A stretch of DNA of 64,000 nt from Marinobacter gudaonensis (GTDB taxonomy: Bacteria > Pseudomonadota > Gammaproteobacteria > Pseudomonadales > Oleiphilaceae). This document shows positions 43,031-53,458 of this stretch, piece by piece (within the stretch, counting starts at the first letter, position 1; each line of letters starts with the position of its first letter). The notes beneath the pieces are model-generated. The model had not been told where the DNA came from. It saw only the letters and a list, made by a program, of their open reading frames with translations, and did not search any database. The stretch covers positions 2,830,535 through 2,894,534 of the forward strand of contig NZ_FOYV01000001.1 of assembly GCF_900115175.1 (NCBI RefSeq). Direction: 5' to 3'. A program made the translations under genes and the position numbers.

Positions 43031-45361
43031 ATGAAAAAATCGCGCTCAACACCAACCCCCCGAAAGAAATCGTCCCGCAGGTCCTCCGGCAATGGTCGCC
43101 GCCCGTGGATCTGGCGGTTGCTGCTCCGGCTGGGCGCCATAGGCCTGGTGCTGCTGGCCGGCTGGATGGTCTACCTGGATGCCGTGGTGACCGACCGTTT
43201 TGAAGGGCGTCGCTTTGAAGTACCGTCCCGCGTGTATGCCCGGCCCCTTGAACTGTTTGACGGCGCCAGCGTCAGCGCCAGCGGCCTGGAGCGTGAACTG
43301 GAATTGTCCGGTTACCGCAAGGCGGGCGGTTCCGAAGCGGGCAGTTATCAGCGTAGCGGCGGTCGGTTTGTGATCAACACGCGGGGTTTCGTGTTTCCTG
43401 ATGGCGAAGAGCCGAAGCGCAGGCTGTCGCTGACCATTGCCGGCGACCGGGTGCAGCAGTTTTCCGTGGTTCAGGGCGAACCTTCCCCCATCGTGCGTCT
43501 GGAGCCGGCGCAGATTGGCGGCATCTACCCGGCCCACCGGGAAGATCGCATACTAGTGCAGCTCGACGAGGTGCCGGCCCTGCTGCCGGCAACCCTGATG
43601 GCCATCGAGGACCGGAATTTCTACGACCATCACGGCATCGCCCCCCTGTCTATCGGTCGGGCCATGCTGGCCAACATCCGCGCCGGCCGGATCGTCCAGG
43701 GCGGCAGCACCCTGACCCAGCAGTTGGTGAAGAACCTGTTTCTGAGTCGCGAGCAGACTCTGCTGCGCAAGGGCAACGAGGCCCTCATGTCGCTGCTTCT
43801 GGAGCTGCATTACGAGAAAGACGACATCCTCGAAACCTACCTGAACGAAGTGTATCTGGGACAGGCCGGCACCCGCAGCATCCACGGTTTTGGCCTGGCC
43901 AGTCAGTTTTTCTTCGGAGAGTCGCTCAGAGATCTGGAGGTGCATCAGATTGCACTCCTCGTGGGCATGGTGAAGGGGCCCAGCTACTACAATCCGCGCC
44001 GGCACCCCGAGCGGGCTACCGAGCGTCGCAACCTGGTGATTTCGGAAATGGAACAGGCCGGGCTGATCGAGCCGGGGCGAGCGGCTCGGGCCCGGGGGCT
44101 GCCATTGGGGGTTAGCGAGCGGCCATCCTATTCCGAGAACCGCTATCCTGCCTATATCGACCTGGTACGTCGGCACCTGGCCCGGGATTACCGTCAGGAA
44201 GACCTGCAGAGTGAGGGGCTGAGAATCTTTACCACGCTCAACCCGGCCATCCAGTATGCCGCCGAATTTGCCGTATCCCAGACTGTGCCGCGCCTCGGTG
44301 CAGGAGAGGCGGGCAAGTCGCTGGAAGCCGCGCTGGTGGTGACCGCAAAGGATTCCGGCGAGGTGCTGGCATTGGTGGGTGGCAAGGAACCGCAATACGC
44401 GGGCTTCAACCGGGCCCTGGATGCGCAGAGACCCATTGGTTCTCTGATCAAGCCCTTTATCTACCTCTCGGCCCTGCAGCAGCCGGACCGTTATACCCTG
44501 ATAACACCGGTGCAGGACAAGAGCTTTACCCTGGAATTCGATGACGGTCGCCGCTGGCAGCCGAAGAACTACGATGGGGAGGAACGCGGTGATGTGCCTT
44601 TGCACGAGGCGCTTTCACACTCCTACAACCTCCCGGCGGTGCGCGTTGGGCTCGATATCGGCGTTGATGTGGTGCGCGATACCCTGACGGCGTTCGGTGT
44701 CGATTCGCCCATCTCGCAATACCCGTCAATGCTGCTCGGGTCGGTATCCATGAGCCCGGTTACCGTTGCCCAGATCTACCAGGGACTGGCGACTTCGGGC
44801 TTCAACACGCCGCTTCGCACCATTCGTGAAGTCACCGACGCCCGGGGGCAGGCGCTTTCCCGGTACAGCCTGGAAGTCGAGCAGGTCGCCGATCCGTCGG
44901 CCGTGCATCTGGTCCAGTACGCCATGCAGGAGACCATGCAGGAAGGAACCGGGCGTTCGGCATACTACACGGTGCCCGAGGAACTGACGCTTGCAGGGAA
45001 GACCGGCACCACCGACGATGGCCGGGATTCCTGGTTCGCCGGTTTCAGCGGCGATCTGCTTGCGGTTGCCTGGGTGGGGCGTGATGATAATGGGCCAACG
45101 TCGCTGACTGGCGCCAGTGGCGCCCTGCCGGTGTGGTCGCGCTTCATGGCGCAGGTGCCCCAGCACGGCTTCTCACCGGTGGTGCCGGATGGCGTGAACT
45201 ACCACTGGGTGAATTCCCGGCGCCAGGCGCTGACCGACGAATACTGCGATAATGCCCGGCTGCTGCCTTTCATTGCGGGCAGCGAGCCCACACAGACAAT
45301 CTCATGCTCCGGAACCCTTGAGCGCAGAATCCGGGGCTGGTTTGAAGGACTGTTCCAATGA
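43031..45361 (+). CDS. mrcB: MrcB/PBP1b, bifunctional penicillin-binding protein
   Basis: 776 residues from the ATG at 43031 (MKKSRSTPTPRKKS). A short basic cytoplasmic tail and one membrane helix (about 31-53) precede the UB2H domain, whose regulator in relatives is LpoB. The glycosyltransferase domain has EDRNFYDHHG and GGSTLTQQLVKNLF. The transpeptidase domain has SLIK (SxxK), SYN and KTGTT. It polymerises and crosslinks peptidoglycan at the inner membrane. Its last codons overlap the start of the lipoprotein gene. Confidence 0.96.
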   Translation: MKKSRSTPTPRKKSSRRSSGNGRRPWIWRLLLRLGAIGLVLLAGWMVYLDAVVTDRFEGRRFEVPSRVYARPLELFDGASVSASGLERELELSGYRKAGGSEAGSYQRSGGRFVINTRGFVFPDGEEPKRRLSLTIAGDRVQQFSVVQGEPSPIVRLEPAQIGGIYPAHREDRILVQLDEVPALLPATLMAIEDRNFYDHHGIAPLSIGRAMLANIRAGRIVQGGSTLTQQLVKNLFLSREQTLLRKGNEALMSLLLELHYEKDDILETYLNEVYLGQAGTRSIHGFGLASQFFFGESLRDLEVHQIALLVGMVKGPSYYNPRRHPERATERRNLVISEMEQAGLIEPGRAARARGLPLGVSERPSYSENRYPAYIDLVRRHLARDYRQEDLQSEGLRIFTTLNPAIQYAAEFAVSQTVPRLGAGEAGKSLEAALVVTAKDSGEVLALVGGKEPQYAGFNRALDAQRPIGSLIKPFIYLSALQQPDRYTLITPVQDKSFTLEFDDGRRWQPKNYDGEERGDVPLHEALSHSYNLPAVRVGLDIGVDVVRDTLTAFGVDSPISQYPSMLLGSVSMSPVTVAQIYQGLATSGFNTPLRTIREVTDARGQALSRYSLEVEQVADPSAVHLVQYAMQETMQEGTGRSAYYTVPEELTLAGKTGTTDDGRDSWFAGFSGDLLAVAWVGRDDNGPTSLTGASGALPVWSRFMAQVPQHGFSPVVPDGVNYHWVNSRRQALTDEYCDNARLLPFIAGSEPTQTISCSGTLERRIRGWFEGLFQ

Positions 45362-45957
45362 TTGAAAGACCTGCATCGCGCATTCCCCTCATTGCCGCGG
45401 CACTGGCAGCGGCGCTGGGCCTTGCCGGCTGTGCCAGCGGGCCCGGTGGCGGTATCTACGTACCGGTGGGCGGAGAACCCGCCAAGGCGCCTGAGCCGCC
45501 CAGAACGTCCGACGACGGCGCCCGAGACGAGGCTCCGGTCTGGCGCAAGAGCGAACAGCCGGAGGCGGAACCGGTACCCGAACCCAGAGAGTCGGCCGGT
45601 GCTTCCGGACCGAGTTACCGGGAGAGCGGGGACAGCCTTTCTCCCGCAGCCCTGAGCCTGGTTCGCGAAGCGGAGCGGTTGCTGGCCCAGGGCGATACCC
45701 CGGCTGCCATCGCCCGTCTGGAGCGGGCCCAGCGCATTGCCCCGCGCTCGGCGGAGGTGTATTTCAAGCTCTCCGAGGCCTATGTCGCGGACAATCAGCT
45801 TGGCACGGCCGAGCAGTTCACCCTGAAGGGCCTGTCTCTGGCGGGGAATGACGTGCGCCTGCAACGGGCGGGATGGTTGTTGTTGGCGGATATTCGCAGG
45901 GCCCGTGGCAACGTGGCCGGGGCGGATCAGGCTGAGGCGAGGGCGGCTGCGCTTTAA
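45358..45957 (+). CDS. TPR lipoprotein coupled to mrcB
   Basis: 199 residues. A signal peptide with lipobox LGLAGCAS (Cys25) is followed by a Pro/Glu-rich linker and two to three TPR-like helices (ALSLVREAERLLAQGDTPAA, then LERAQRIAPRSAEVYFKLSEAY). The ATG overlaps the mrcB stop. A lipoprotein downstream of the PBP1b gene is also found in Pseudomonas. It may act with PBP1b in the envelope; this is inferred from coupling only. Confidence 0.82.
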   Translation: MIERPASRIPLIAAALAAALGLAGCASGPGGGIYVPVGGEPAKAPEPPRTSDDGARDEAPVWRKSEQPEAEPVPEPRESAGASGPSYRESGDSLSPAALSLVREAERLLAQGDTPAAIARLERAQRIAPRSAEVYFKLSEAYVADNQLGTAEQFTLKGLSLAGNDVRLQRAGWLLLADIRRARGNVAGADQAEARAAAL

Positions 45958-45977
45958 GACAGAGCCGGTCGCCAGGC

Positions 45978-46001
45978 GCCCCCTCCCGCATCGGAGGGGG
46001 C
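45978..46001. terminator. Hairpin between convergent genes
   Basis: A stem of about nine pairs, GCCCCCTCC with GGAGGGGGC, lies between the TPR-lipoprotein gene and the DUF4382 gene. There is no T run, so its role as a terminator is only likely. Confidence 0.5.
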
Positions 46002-46014
46002 AGGCTGGAGGCGA

Positions 46015-46944
46015 TCACTGAAGAGGAATGGTTTCCGCTTCGGTTGTCTCGTTGGCAACAACGGTTACGTTCTGCTCGCCGTCGAACTCAATGTCGTCAT
46101 CCTGTTCGTTGTTGTCGTCCTGACAGCTGTAGGCGATGGTGTAGTCGCCTGCCGGGAGGAACGCTGCGGTGTAGTTGTAGAACACGGAATCCGGGTCCGC
46201 CTCCACTGGGACGACCATCAGCGGATTGCCTTCCTCATTGTTTACGTTCAGATCTGATGGTGTGACGTCTGCACCGTCGTATACGTACACGGAGCCATCA
46301 TATTCGCAATTGGCGAGAGCTTCGTTTGCACTGCGCGTGGAGTTGATCTGGGCGACATCTACCTGCCCGCTGATGGAGCCCACCTCGAGGTTGTTCACCA
46401 GACGGAGAGACGGCTTCAACATGAAGTCGGCGAGCGCATTGCCCTGTGGGTCTACGATGGACTTGCGAACATCGAAGTCGATGGTGAAGTTTGTGGTGGT
46501 GTCAGCCGCAACCAGGAAGTCACCTTTCAACTTGAGGCCGCTCTGCTCCCCGGAAGGAACCGCCAGGGTGTACTGCGCATCCGCAGTGGACTCTTTTTTC
46601 ACAAATGAATTCTCAGTGTCGATAATCAGCCGCAACTCGGTATAGTTGCCTGCCGGCACCTCTTCATCCGTGATCAGTGGCTCGGTCAGGCCACCCTGAA
46701 GGTCCAGCAGGTTAATCTGCTCAAACCCATCCACCGAAAATTCAATCCAGTTGCCGTTCTCGGGTTTCAATCGCAATTCGGTGAAGGCAATGGTGACATT
46801 ACTGAGATCCGTGGCCGGTGCATCGGTGACTCCGAATGAGACCGTTCCGGTAGATCCCGAGCCTGAACCTGAACCGCCCCCACCACAAGCCGCAACGCCT
46901 GCAGCCAGGGCCGAAATCGTGAACAATCGGATCGAACGTTTCAT
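46015..46944 (-). CDS. DUF4382 domain lipoprotein
   Basis: 309 residues from the ATG at 46944, which follows a GGAGG site at good distance; an ATG four codons earlier is less suitable. The lipobox is GVAACGGG, followed by a Gly/Ser linker. The DUF4382 domain begins at VSFGVTDAPATDLSNVTIAF and includes INLLDLQGG and AGNYTELRLII. A second, carboxypeptidase-regulatory-like beta domain (about 195-305) ends at the C terminus. DUF4382 proteins are exported; the function is unknown. It is divergent from the ECF sigma gene. Confidence 0.82.
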   Translation of the reverse strand: MKRSIRLFTISALAAGVAACGGGGSGSGSGSTGTVSFGVTDAPATDLSNVTIAFTELRLKPENGNWIEFSVDGFEQINLLDLQGGLTEPLITDEEVPAGNYTELRLIIDTENSFVKKESTADAQYTLAVPSGEQSGLKLKGDFLVAADTTTNFTIDFDVRKSIVDPQGNALADFMLKPSLRLVNNLEVGSISGQVDVAQINSTRSANEALANCEYDGSVYVYDGADVTPSDLNVNNEEGNPLMVVPVEADPDSVFYNYTAAFLPAGDYTIAYSCQDDNNEQDDDIEFDGEQNVTVVANETTEAETIPLQ

Positions 46945-47183
46945 ACAAACCTCCATGGCTTTCTCTGGGTGTGCCAGCGCTAAAAGATGAAAATGGCTGG
47001 CTTACTCCCCCACAACGCTTGCGGTGGGGGCAGCGTTCCGGAAATTTTGTTAACGTTTGCTCATCTGCCGGTAACGGCAGGGAACGCCGCAATCGGGTGT
47101 GCGCCTTCGTGCCGCATGCATCCACCCGTTGGTCTGGTATAAACTCGGCCGTTTGATTCAAACCACGCAGGTAGACCACGGCT

Positions 47184-47777
47184 TTGGCAATATTTCCTTT
47201 CAAATCCTCCAGAGCGCGACGATTCGACGTGTTGGTCCAGCCCCATCTGGACGCCCTGTACCGTTTTGCCTTCCGGCTGGCGGGGCAGCAGCAGGACGCG
47301 GAAGATCTGGTCCAGGATGTGGTGATCAAGCTCTACCCCCGGCTGGAGGAGTTGGAGGGTGTTGAGCAGTTGCGACCCTGGCTCAATCGGGTTCTCTACC
47401 GGCAATTCATCGATCAGGTGCGCCGCAAGGGACGGCAGCTGGATCGGCCGCTCACCGAGTTTGTCGGGCCGGAAGACCAGTCGGACTGGTTCGACAGCCT
47501 GGAAAGCGATCAGGCCGGGCCTGACCTGCATCTGGAGCAGGCGCGTCTTGGCCCGATGCTTGATGCCGTTCTGGCCGGGTTGCCGCCGGACCATCGAACC
47601 ATGCTGCTGCTTCATGACGTCGATGGTTGGCGGGTTGAGGACATTGCAGAGGTGTTGGATGTGCCGGAGGGTACGATCAAATCCCGGTTACACCGCTGTC
47701 GTTCGGCACTTCGGAATAAACTTCGTCATGAGGTGGAACCGCCCCCCCTTGACGGGCGTGTAGGTCTGGGAGATTGA
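47184..47777 (+). CDS. ECF-type RNA polymerase sigma factor
   Basis: 197 residues if it starts at the TTG at 47184; no better start is seen before region 2. Region 2 is ALYRFAFRLAGQQQDAEDLVQDVVIKLYPRL, split by the conserved DAEDLVQ. Region 4 is VEDIAEVLDVPEGTIKSRLHRCRSALRNKL, a helix-turn-helix. It is in an operon with a zinc-finger anti-sigma (11-base gap), a small exported protein and a TPR-barrel protein. This implies envelope-linked regulation. The signal is unknown. Confidence 0.9.
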   Translation: MAIFPFKSSRARRFDVLVQPHLDALYRFAFRLAGQQQDAEDLVQDVVIKLYPRLEELEGVEQLRPWLNRVLYRQFIDQVRRKGRQLDRPLTEFVGPEDQSDWFDSLESDQAGPDLHLEQARLGPMLDAVLAGLPPDHRTMLLLHDVDGWRVEDIAEVLDVPEGTIKSRLHRCRSALRNKLRHEVEPPPLDGRVGLGD

Positions 47778-47787
47778 GGTAAACGCG

Positions 47788-48468
47788 ATGACCTGTACTG
47801 ATATTCAAACCAGCCTGCATGGCTATCTGCACCGGGAACTGCCTCCCACTGACGCGCGCAGGGTCGAGCAGCATCTGGCCGGTTGTGCTGAGTGCCGCGC
47901 AGCCCTGGCCTCCGAGCGCACCCTTGATGCCGCGTTACAGGAGCGGTATGCGGTGCCGGCGGCTTCTGAAGGCTTTCAGGCCAGAGTCCTGGCGGCGGCC
48001 CACGGTAGTACCCATGGGCGCGCGGTCGGTTGGCATTCCACGGCGGTCGGCGGCGCTATTGCCGCGGCTCTGGTGTTCGGTCTCGGCCTGGGCCTGTTTT
48101 TCGGTTCGGGCCTCAACCAAAGCTCAAGCCCTGTTGCCACCACGGCACCGAAACAGGTGGAAGCCGTAGCCGCGCCCGTTGAGAAAACCGTGCGTCTAGC
48201 CTTCCGATCCGCCGAAGCGCTTGAGAATGTCACCTTGACCCTGGAGTTGCCGCCCAATGTTGAAGTGGCCGCATGGCCAGGTCGTCGGGAGCTGAGCTGG
48301 CAGGTCAGCCTGGATAAGGGCGAAAACGTTCTGGCATTGCCCCTTAAGCTGCTGTTCCCCGGTAATGGCGAGCTGGTTGCCCGCCTGGATGCAGGGGACC
48401 GACAGAAAACATTCCGGGCACCGATACCTCGTTACCCGGAGCCTTACCCTGAGGATTCAGGATCATGA
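47788..48468 (+). CDS. Anti-sigma factor with zinc finger (zf-HC2 type)
   Basis: 226 residues. The zinc-binding H-x3-C-x2-C lies near residues 28-35 (HLAGCAECRAAL), in the anti-sigma fold, with a further His near the start. One membrane helix (about 87-106, AVGGAIAAALVFGLGLGLFFG) follows. The periplasmic C-terminal domain is beta-rich. It would hold the ECF sigma factor at the inner membrane. It overlaps the next gene by ATGA. Confidence 0.88.
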   Translation: MTCTDIQTSLHGYLHRELPPTDARRVEQHLAGCAECRAALASERTLDAALQERYAVPAASEGFQARVLAAAHGSTHGRAVGWHSTAVGGAIAAALVFGLGLGLFFGSGLNQSSSPVATTAPKQVEAVAAPVEKTVRLAFRSAEALENVTLTLELPPNVEVAAWPGRRELSWQVSLDKGENVLALPLKLLFPGNGELVARLDAGDRQKTFRAPIPRYPEPYPEDSGS

Positions 48469-48851
48469 AACACTGTCGTTATGGCCGCGCCCTGACCTTG
48501 GTCGGGACTTTGACGCTAGCCACAATTCCGGCAACGGTGCTCGCCAGCGAGGATCTTGATGTTACCATGCGCATGGTGACTGACGACGCGGAACTGAGCG
48601 AGTCGGTGGTGCGTGAACTTGAATTGCCCCGACTTGACAGCAGCCCCGGGGTGCGCGGTAATGCAGACGGAGACTCTCGTGGTCTTGATGCTGCAGAGCA
48701 AGCCCGCGAGCGAGGGCGAGCCTTCGGCAAGGAGATGTCGGAGCGGGCCCGAGAGTCGAGGGATCTGAGCCAGGGCGTGCCCGGCAGGCCCGAAGCGCCC
48801 GACCGACCGCAAAAACCGGAGCTGCCCGAGACCCCGGGAAGGGATCGCTAA
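48465..48851 (+). CDS. Small exported hypothetical protein in the ECF operon
   Basis: 128 residues. A signal peptide (about 1-27, cut after TVLA) is followed by a short segment with MRMVTDDAELSESVVRELELP, then a charged Arg/Glu and Pro-rich tail ending in LPETPGRDR. I recognise no family. Its ATG overlaps the anti-sigma stop, so it is translated with that operon. The low complexity suggests a disordered periplasmic protein. Confidence 0.7.
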   Translation: MKHCRYGRALTLVGTLTLATIPATVLASEDLDVTMRMVTDDAELSESVVRELELPRLDSSPGVRGNADGDSRGLDAAEQARERGRAFGKEMSERARESRDLSQGVPGRPEAPDRPQKPELPETPGRDR

Positions 48852-48898
48852 GCCCCGGCCAGCGCGTCAGTCGTATTCCCTGATGTTCAATCCGGAGA

Positions 48899-50223
48899 GT
48901 GACGTTGCTGGTGCGTTGGAGAGCCCTGCCGCTTTGGTTTTGCCTGTCGATTCCTCAGGTCCTCTTCGGAGCCGGGCACGAAGTCGGCAAGGATCTCTTT
49001 CTTGAGGGTATCCAGCAGTACCAGAAGGGCAACCCGTCCGCTGCCCGCCAGCTGTTTGAACAAGCGGCGGCAGCCGGTCTTTCCTCTCCTTCCCTGTTCT
49101 ACAACCTGGGCGTAGCCTGCTACCAGCTGGGCGATCTTGACGCCGCAGATTATGCGTTCCGGCAGCTGCTGTCGGGCCCCGATGATGCGCTTGCCCGCTA
49201 TAACCTTGGCCTGATTGAGTTGGCCCGCGACAACCCCGAATCTGCGAGGCGATGGTTCGAGCAGTCGGCTGCTGCGGACAATGCCCCGGAGAAACTCAGG
49301 GTGTTGTCACAGACGCAGCTCACCCGGCTGGCTGAACCTCAGGCCGCACCCGCACCCACGCCGGACAGCCGTGGCTATCTCGCCGTTTCAGGCGGTTACG
49401 ACTCCAATATTGCCGGTTTGCCGGATGCCAGCGCCTCCAGCGAGGGCGGGTTTTTCACGGAGGCTCTCGCGGCGGGGAGTCTGGCATTCCAGGCCGGTGC
49501 AGATTCTCTGCTGACGCTCGACGCGGCGGCCTTCGCCCGCAGGCATCCTTCCCAGGACAATTACGATTCCCGGGTTCTGCAGGGGCGATTCGGGTGGTCG
49601 GAAAAGCTGGATACTGGCGAGCTCGGCGCCAGGTTCGCGCTGGCCCAGTCCTGGTTCGATGGCGAACGCTTCGAGCGGCGAGTGGGCCTTGAGGGCTTTC
49701 GGGACTGGGATTTTTGTTCGGTGGCGCGGACCATAGACCGGTGCAGACTCTTTGTTAGCGCCGCCCAGGTGACTGGCGGGCCTGACTTCGAGGCCTACGA
49801 CGGCCAGGTCTATCGCCTGCATCTGGACGCCCTGCGCTACGTTCAGCAGTGGCGAATCGAGGGTGACTATCAACTGGAGATCAATCGTCGTCGTGACATG
49901 CAGACCACGAACGGCTTTGTCAGTGTCTCGCCCACCCGCCATGGCCTGGAAATGACGGTACTCTACGCGGTAGATCGCGGCGTCAATATTGGGGGGCTGG
50001 GGGCTTTCCGCCACAGTCGCTACGTGGATCCTCACAGAGTTCCGGAATCGGTGGGCGAGAGTGGGACGAGACGGGACAACCGGTTCGAGGCCGGCGTTGT
50101 GCTGGAGCGTTCGCTGGATGCCCGGTGGCTGGTGCGGGCGGAGTGGCGGATCCTTGAGAACCAGAGCAGTCTGGCGCAGTACGATTATCAGCGCCAGACG
50201 CTCATGCTCTCTGTTGAAGGCTC

Positions 50224-50230
<7 letters not shown>
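48899..50230 (+). CDS. TPR plus beta-barrel outer-membrane-type protein
   Basis: 443 residues if the GTG at 48899 is used; a TTG at 48905 is better spaced from GGAG and may be the real start. A signal peptide is followed by three TPR units (DLFLEGIQQYQKGNPSAARQ, FYNLGVACYQLGDLDAADYA, RYNLGLIELARDNPESARRW). The C-terminal 280 residues start with GYLAVSGGYDSNI and consist of aromatic beta strands ending LMLSVEGSL. This resembles surface-lipoprotein-assembly-modifier-like barrels. It is the last gene of the ECF operon. The function is inferred only as envelope-related. Confidence 0.75.
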
Positions 50231-51192
<962 letters not shown>

Positions 51193-51291
51193 TTCAAACT
51201 GCGGCTCAACCTAACGGGTTGCTCCAGAGACTTCGTTCTCATACTGCGCAGGCCCTAAGGCCGGCTGAGTGCTTCCGTGCGCTGACTTGGT

Positions 51292-51305
51292 TCTTGTGTT
51301 TGTTA
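51292..51305 (-). repeat. A-rich direct repeat, copy 2, upstream of lipase
   Basis: Identical to 51179-51192 over 14 bases, in the same orientation. It may be in the leader RNA if the lipase promoter lies further upstream. Confidence 0.6.
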
Positions 51306-51459
51306 GATTGCGGCCGTCAGAGCATCTCGCAAGAGATGTGTCTAACATTTGTCCAGGTGCCTCGCCAAGTCAACGGCATTCGAGGGAACAGGGGGTGTTT
51401 CCCTGCCAAAGTGTGACCGCGTTCACTTAGATGGCCCCGCAAGACAGGTGGTGCCCCGC

Positions 51460-51487
51460 GGGGCCTGCGAACAAAGCCGCAGGCCCC
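51460..51487 (-). terminator. Hairpin downstream of hemL
   Basis: A 10-bp stem GGGGCCTGCG/CGCAGGCCCC with an 8-base loop, starting about 7 bases beyond the hemL stop. No T run follows on the minus strand, so termination is probable but not certain. Confidence 0.5.
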
Positions 51488-51493
51488 GAGTGG

Positions 51494-52774
51494 TCAGAGG
51501 GTTGCCATGACGTTCTTCGCAGCCGCGATGGTGTGAGCGATGTCGTCATCGGACAGCGCCGCGGTGGTGAATCCGGCCTCGAACGCCGATGGGGCGAGGT
51601 ACACGCCTTCCTTCAGCATGCCCTGGAAGAATTTCTTGAACCGTTCGATATCGCAGGCCATCACCTGATCGAATCGCGTCACGGAGGGCTCTTCCGTGAA
51701 GAAAAAGCCGAACATGGCACCGGCACCCTGGACGGTCAGCGGAATACCGGTGGCGTCTGCCGCTTCTTTCAGGCCCTGGGCCACAGCGTTGGTTTTCTCG
51801 GTCAACCGGTCATGGAAGCCCGGCTCGGAAATGGCGTTCAGTGTGGTCAGCCCGGCGCACATAGCCAGCGGGTTACCACTCAGGGTGCCGGCCTGGTACA
51901 CGGGGCCCAGTGGCGCGATGTGTTCCATGATCGACCGTTTGCCGCCGAAGGCACCCACAGGCAGGCCGCCACCAATGACCTTGCCCAGCGCCGTGAGGTC
52001 GGGTGTTACACCATACAGGCCCTGAGCGCCGCCAAGGGATACCCGGAAGCCGGTCATTACTTCGTCGAAAATCAGCACGGTGCCGTGTTCATCGCACACT
52101 TCCCGCAGGCCTTCGAGGAAGCCCGGCACCGGCGGGATGCAGTTCATGTTCCCGGCCACTGGTTCGACAATGATGGCTGCAATCTGGTCGCCCATGGTTT
52201 TGAAGGTTTCCCGCACACTGTCGATGTCGTTATAGGTCAGTGTGATGGTGTGCTCGGCGAGGCTGGCAGGAATGCCGGGAGAGTTCGGTACGCCCAGGGT
52301 CAGCGCACCCGAACCGGCTTTGACCAGCAGCGAATCCACGTGTCCGTGATAGCAGCCTTCGAATTTCACGATCTTGTCGCGGCCGGTGTAGCCACGGGCC
52401 AGGCGGATGGTGCTCATGGTGGCTTCGGTGCCGGAATTCACCATGCGCACGAGCTCAATGGACGGGACCAGTTCGCACACCTTTTTGGCCATTTCGGTTT
52501 CGATAGCCGTGGGCGCGCCGTAGCCAACGCCAAGATCCACCTGGGCATGCAGGGCATCCTTGATGCGCTGGTCGCCATGGCCAAGGATCATGGGCCCCCA
52601 GGAGCCGATGTAATCGATGTAGCGCTTGTCGTCTTCGTCGTACAGGTAGGCACCCTGGGCGTGCTTGAAGAAAATGGGCGTGCCACCGACACCACGAAAG
52701 GCCCGAACCGGCGAGTTCACACCGCCGGGAATGTATTTCTGGGCCTGTTCGAACAGGGTTTCGGAGTGCGTCAT
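51494..52774 (-). CDS. hemL: HemL, glutamate-1-semialdehyde 2,1-aminomutase
   Basis: 426 residues, the usual length. This is a PLP enzyme with [15 protein letters not shown] at the start, [15 protein letters not shown], and [19 protein letters not shown]. The PLP-binding Lys is in [18 protein letters not shown]. It makes 5-aminolevulinate for haem. It follows thiE with a gap of 15 bases on the same strand, so haem and thiamine genes appear co-transcribed, with hemJ upstream. Confidence 0.97.
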   Translation of the reverse strand: MTHSETLFEQAQKYIPGGVNSPVRAFRGVGGTPIFFKHAQGAYLYDEDDKRYIDYIGSWGPMILGHGDQRIKDALHAQVDLGVGYGAPTAIETEMAKKVCELVPSIELVRMVNSGTEATMSTIRLARGYTGRDKIVKFEGCYHGHVDSLLVKAGSGALTLGVPNSPGIPASLAEHTITLTYNDIDSVRETFKTMGDQIAAIIVEPVAGNMNCIPPVPGFLEGLREVCDEHGTVLIFDEVMTGFRVSLGGAQGLYGVTPDLTALGKVIGGGLPVGAFGGKRSIMEHIAPLGPVYQAGTLSGNPLAMCAGLTTLNAISEPGFHDRLTEKTNAVAQGLKEAADATGIPLTVQGAGAMFGFFFTEEPSVTRFDQVMACDIERFKKFFQGMLKEGVYLAPSAFEAGFTTAALSDDDIAHTIAAAKNVMATL

Positions 52775-52789
52775 GAGTCTGGGCTCCTG

Positions 52790-53458
52790 TTAGTGCGGGA
52801 GTGAAAAAAGTGGATGGTGATCCTGGAATATTCGCGCAAATCTGCGTGCTCGACGCTCTATGTCTTCGTCGCTGCCGCCAAACAGACCGCCCACCACCGC
52901 CAGCATATCGGCCCCGGCAAGGATAAGGTCTTCGCCGTTGTCTGTTGTTACCCCGCCAATGGCGGTCAACGGCAGCTCGAAATGTCGGGCTTCGGTGAGC
53001 ACCGAGAGTGAGGCCGCCGGTGCCCCGGGTTTGGTGGACGAGTTAAAAAACCGGCCAAAGGCCAGGTAGTCGGCGCCCTGATCCACGCCGGAGCGGGCCA
53101 GGGCCAGATCGGCGTGGCAGGTGATGCCGATAATCGCCTGTTCACCCAGTATCCGGCGAGCTTCGTTGACCGACGTATCGCCCTGTCCGACATGGACGCC
53201 GGCTGCCCCGACCCGCTTTGCCAGTTCCGGGTCGTCGTTGATCAGCAGCGGCACGCCAACAGTGTTGCAGAGGCTCTGAAGGCTGCGGGCCTGTGCCAGT
53301 TTCTCGGCCAGCGGCGCCTGCTTTTCCCGGTATTGTATCATGACAGCGCCGCCACGCAGGGCAGCTTCCACCGAGCCAAGCAGGCGATCCGGGGGGGTCA
53401 GCGTGCTGTCGGTGATGCCATAGAGTCCCGGGCGCAGCCCCTTGGTCATCGCTCCCAT
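52790..53458 (-). CDS. thiE: ThiE, thiamine-phosphate synthase
   Basis: 222 residues from the ATG at 53458; an ATG at 53449 that overlaps the thiD stop is an alternative. The motifs are GLYGITDSTLTPPD, MIQYREKQAPLAEKLA, PLLINDDPELAKRVGAAGVHVGQGD and LTAIGGVTTDNGEDLILAGADM. It joins hydroxymethylpyrimidine pyrophosphate to hydroxyethylthiazole phosphate. It is coupled to thiD upstream, which supplies the pyrimidine. Confidence 0.95.
   Translation of the reverse strand: MGAMTKGLRPGLYGITDSTLTPPDRLLGSVEAALRGGAVMIQYREKQAPLAEKLAQARSLQSLCNTVGVPLLINDDPELAKRVGAAGVHVGQGDTSVNEARRILGEQAIIGITCHADLALARSGVDQGADYLAFGRFFNSSTKPGAPAASLSVLTEARHFELPLTAIGGVTTDNGEDLILAGADMLAVVGGLFGGSDEDIERRARRFARIFQDHHPLFSLPH

Noticed and set aside
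47030..47080. ECF-type autoregulatory promoter upstream of the sigma gene (GGAAATTTT...)
   Set aside because: The -35-like element is imperfect and no matching -10 at proper spacing could be found, so it was not listed.
51431..52804. Plus-strand open frame of 457 codons opposite hemL
   Set aside because: It is a shadow frame of hemL with no domain and no start signal.
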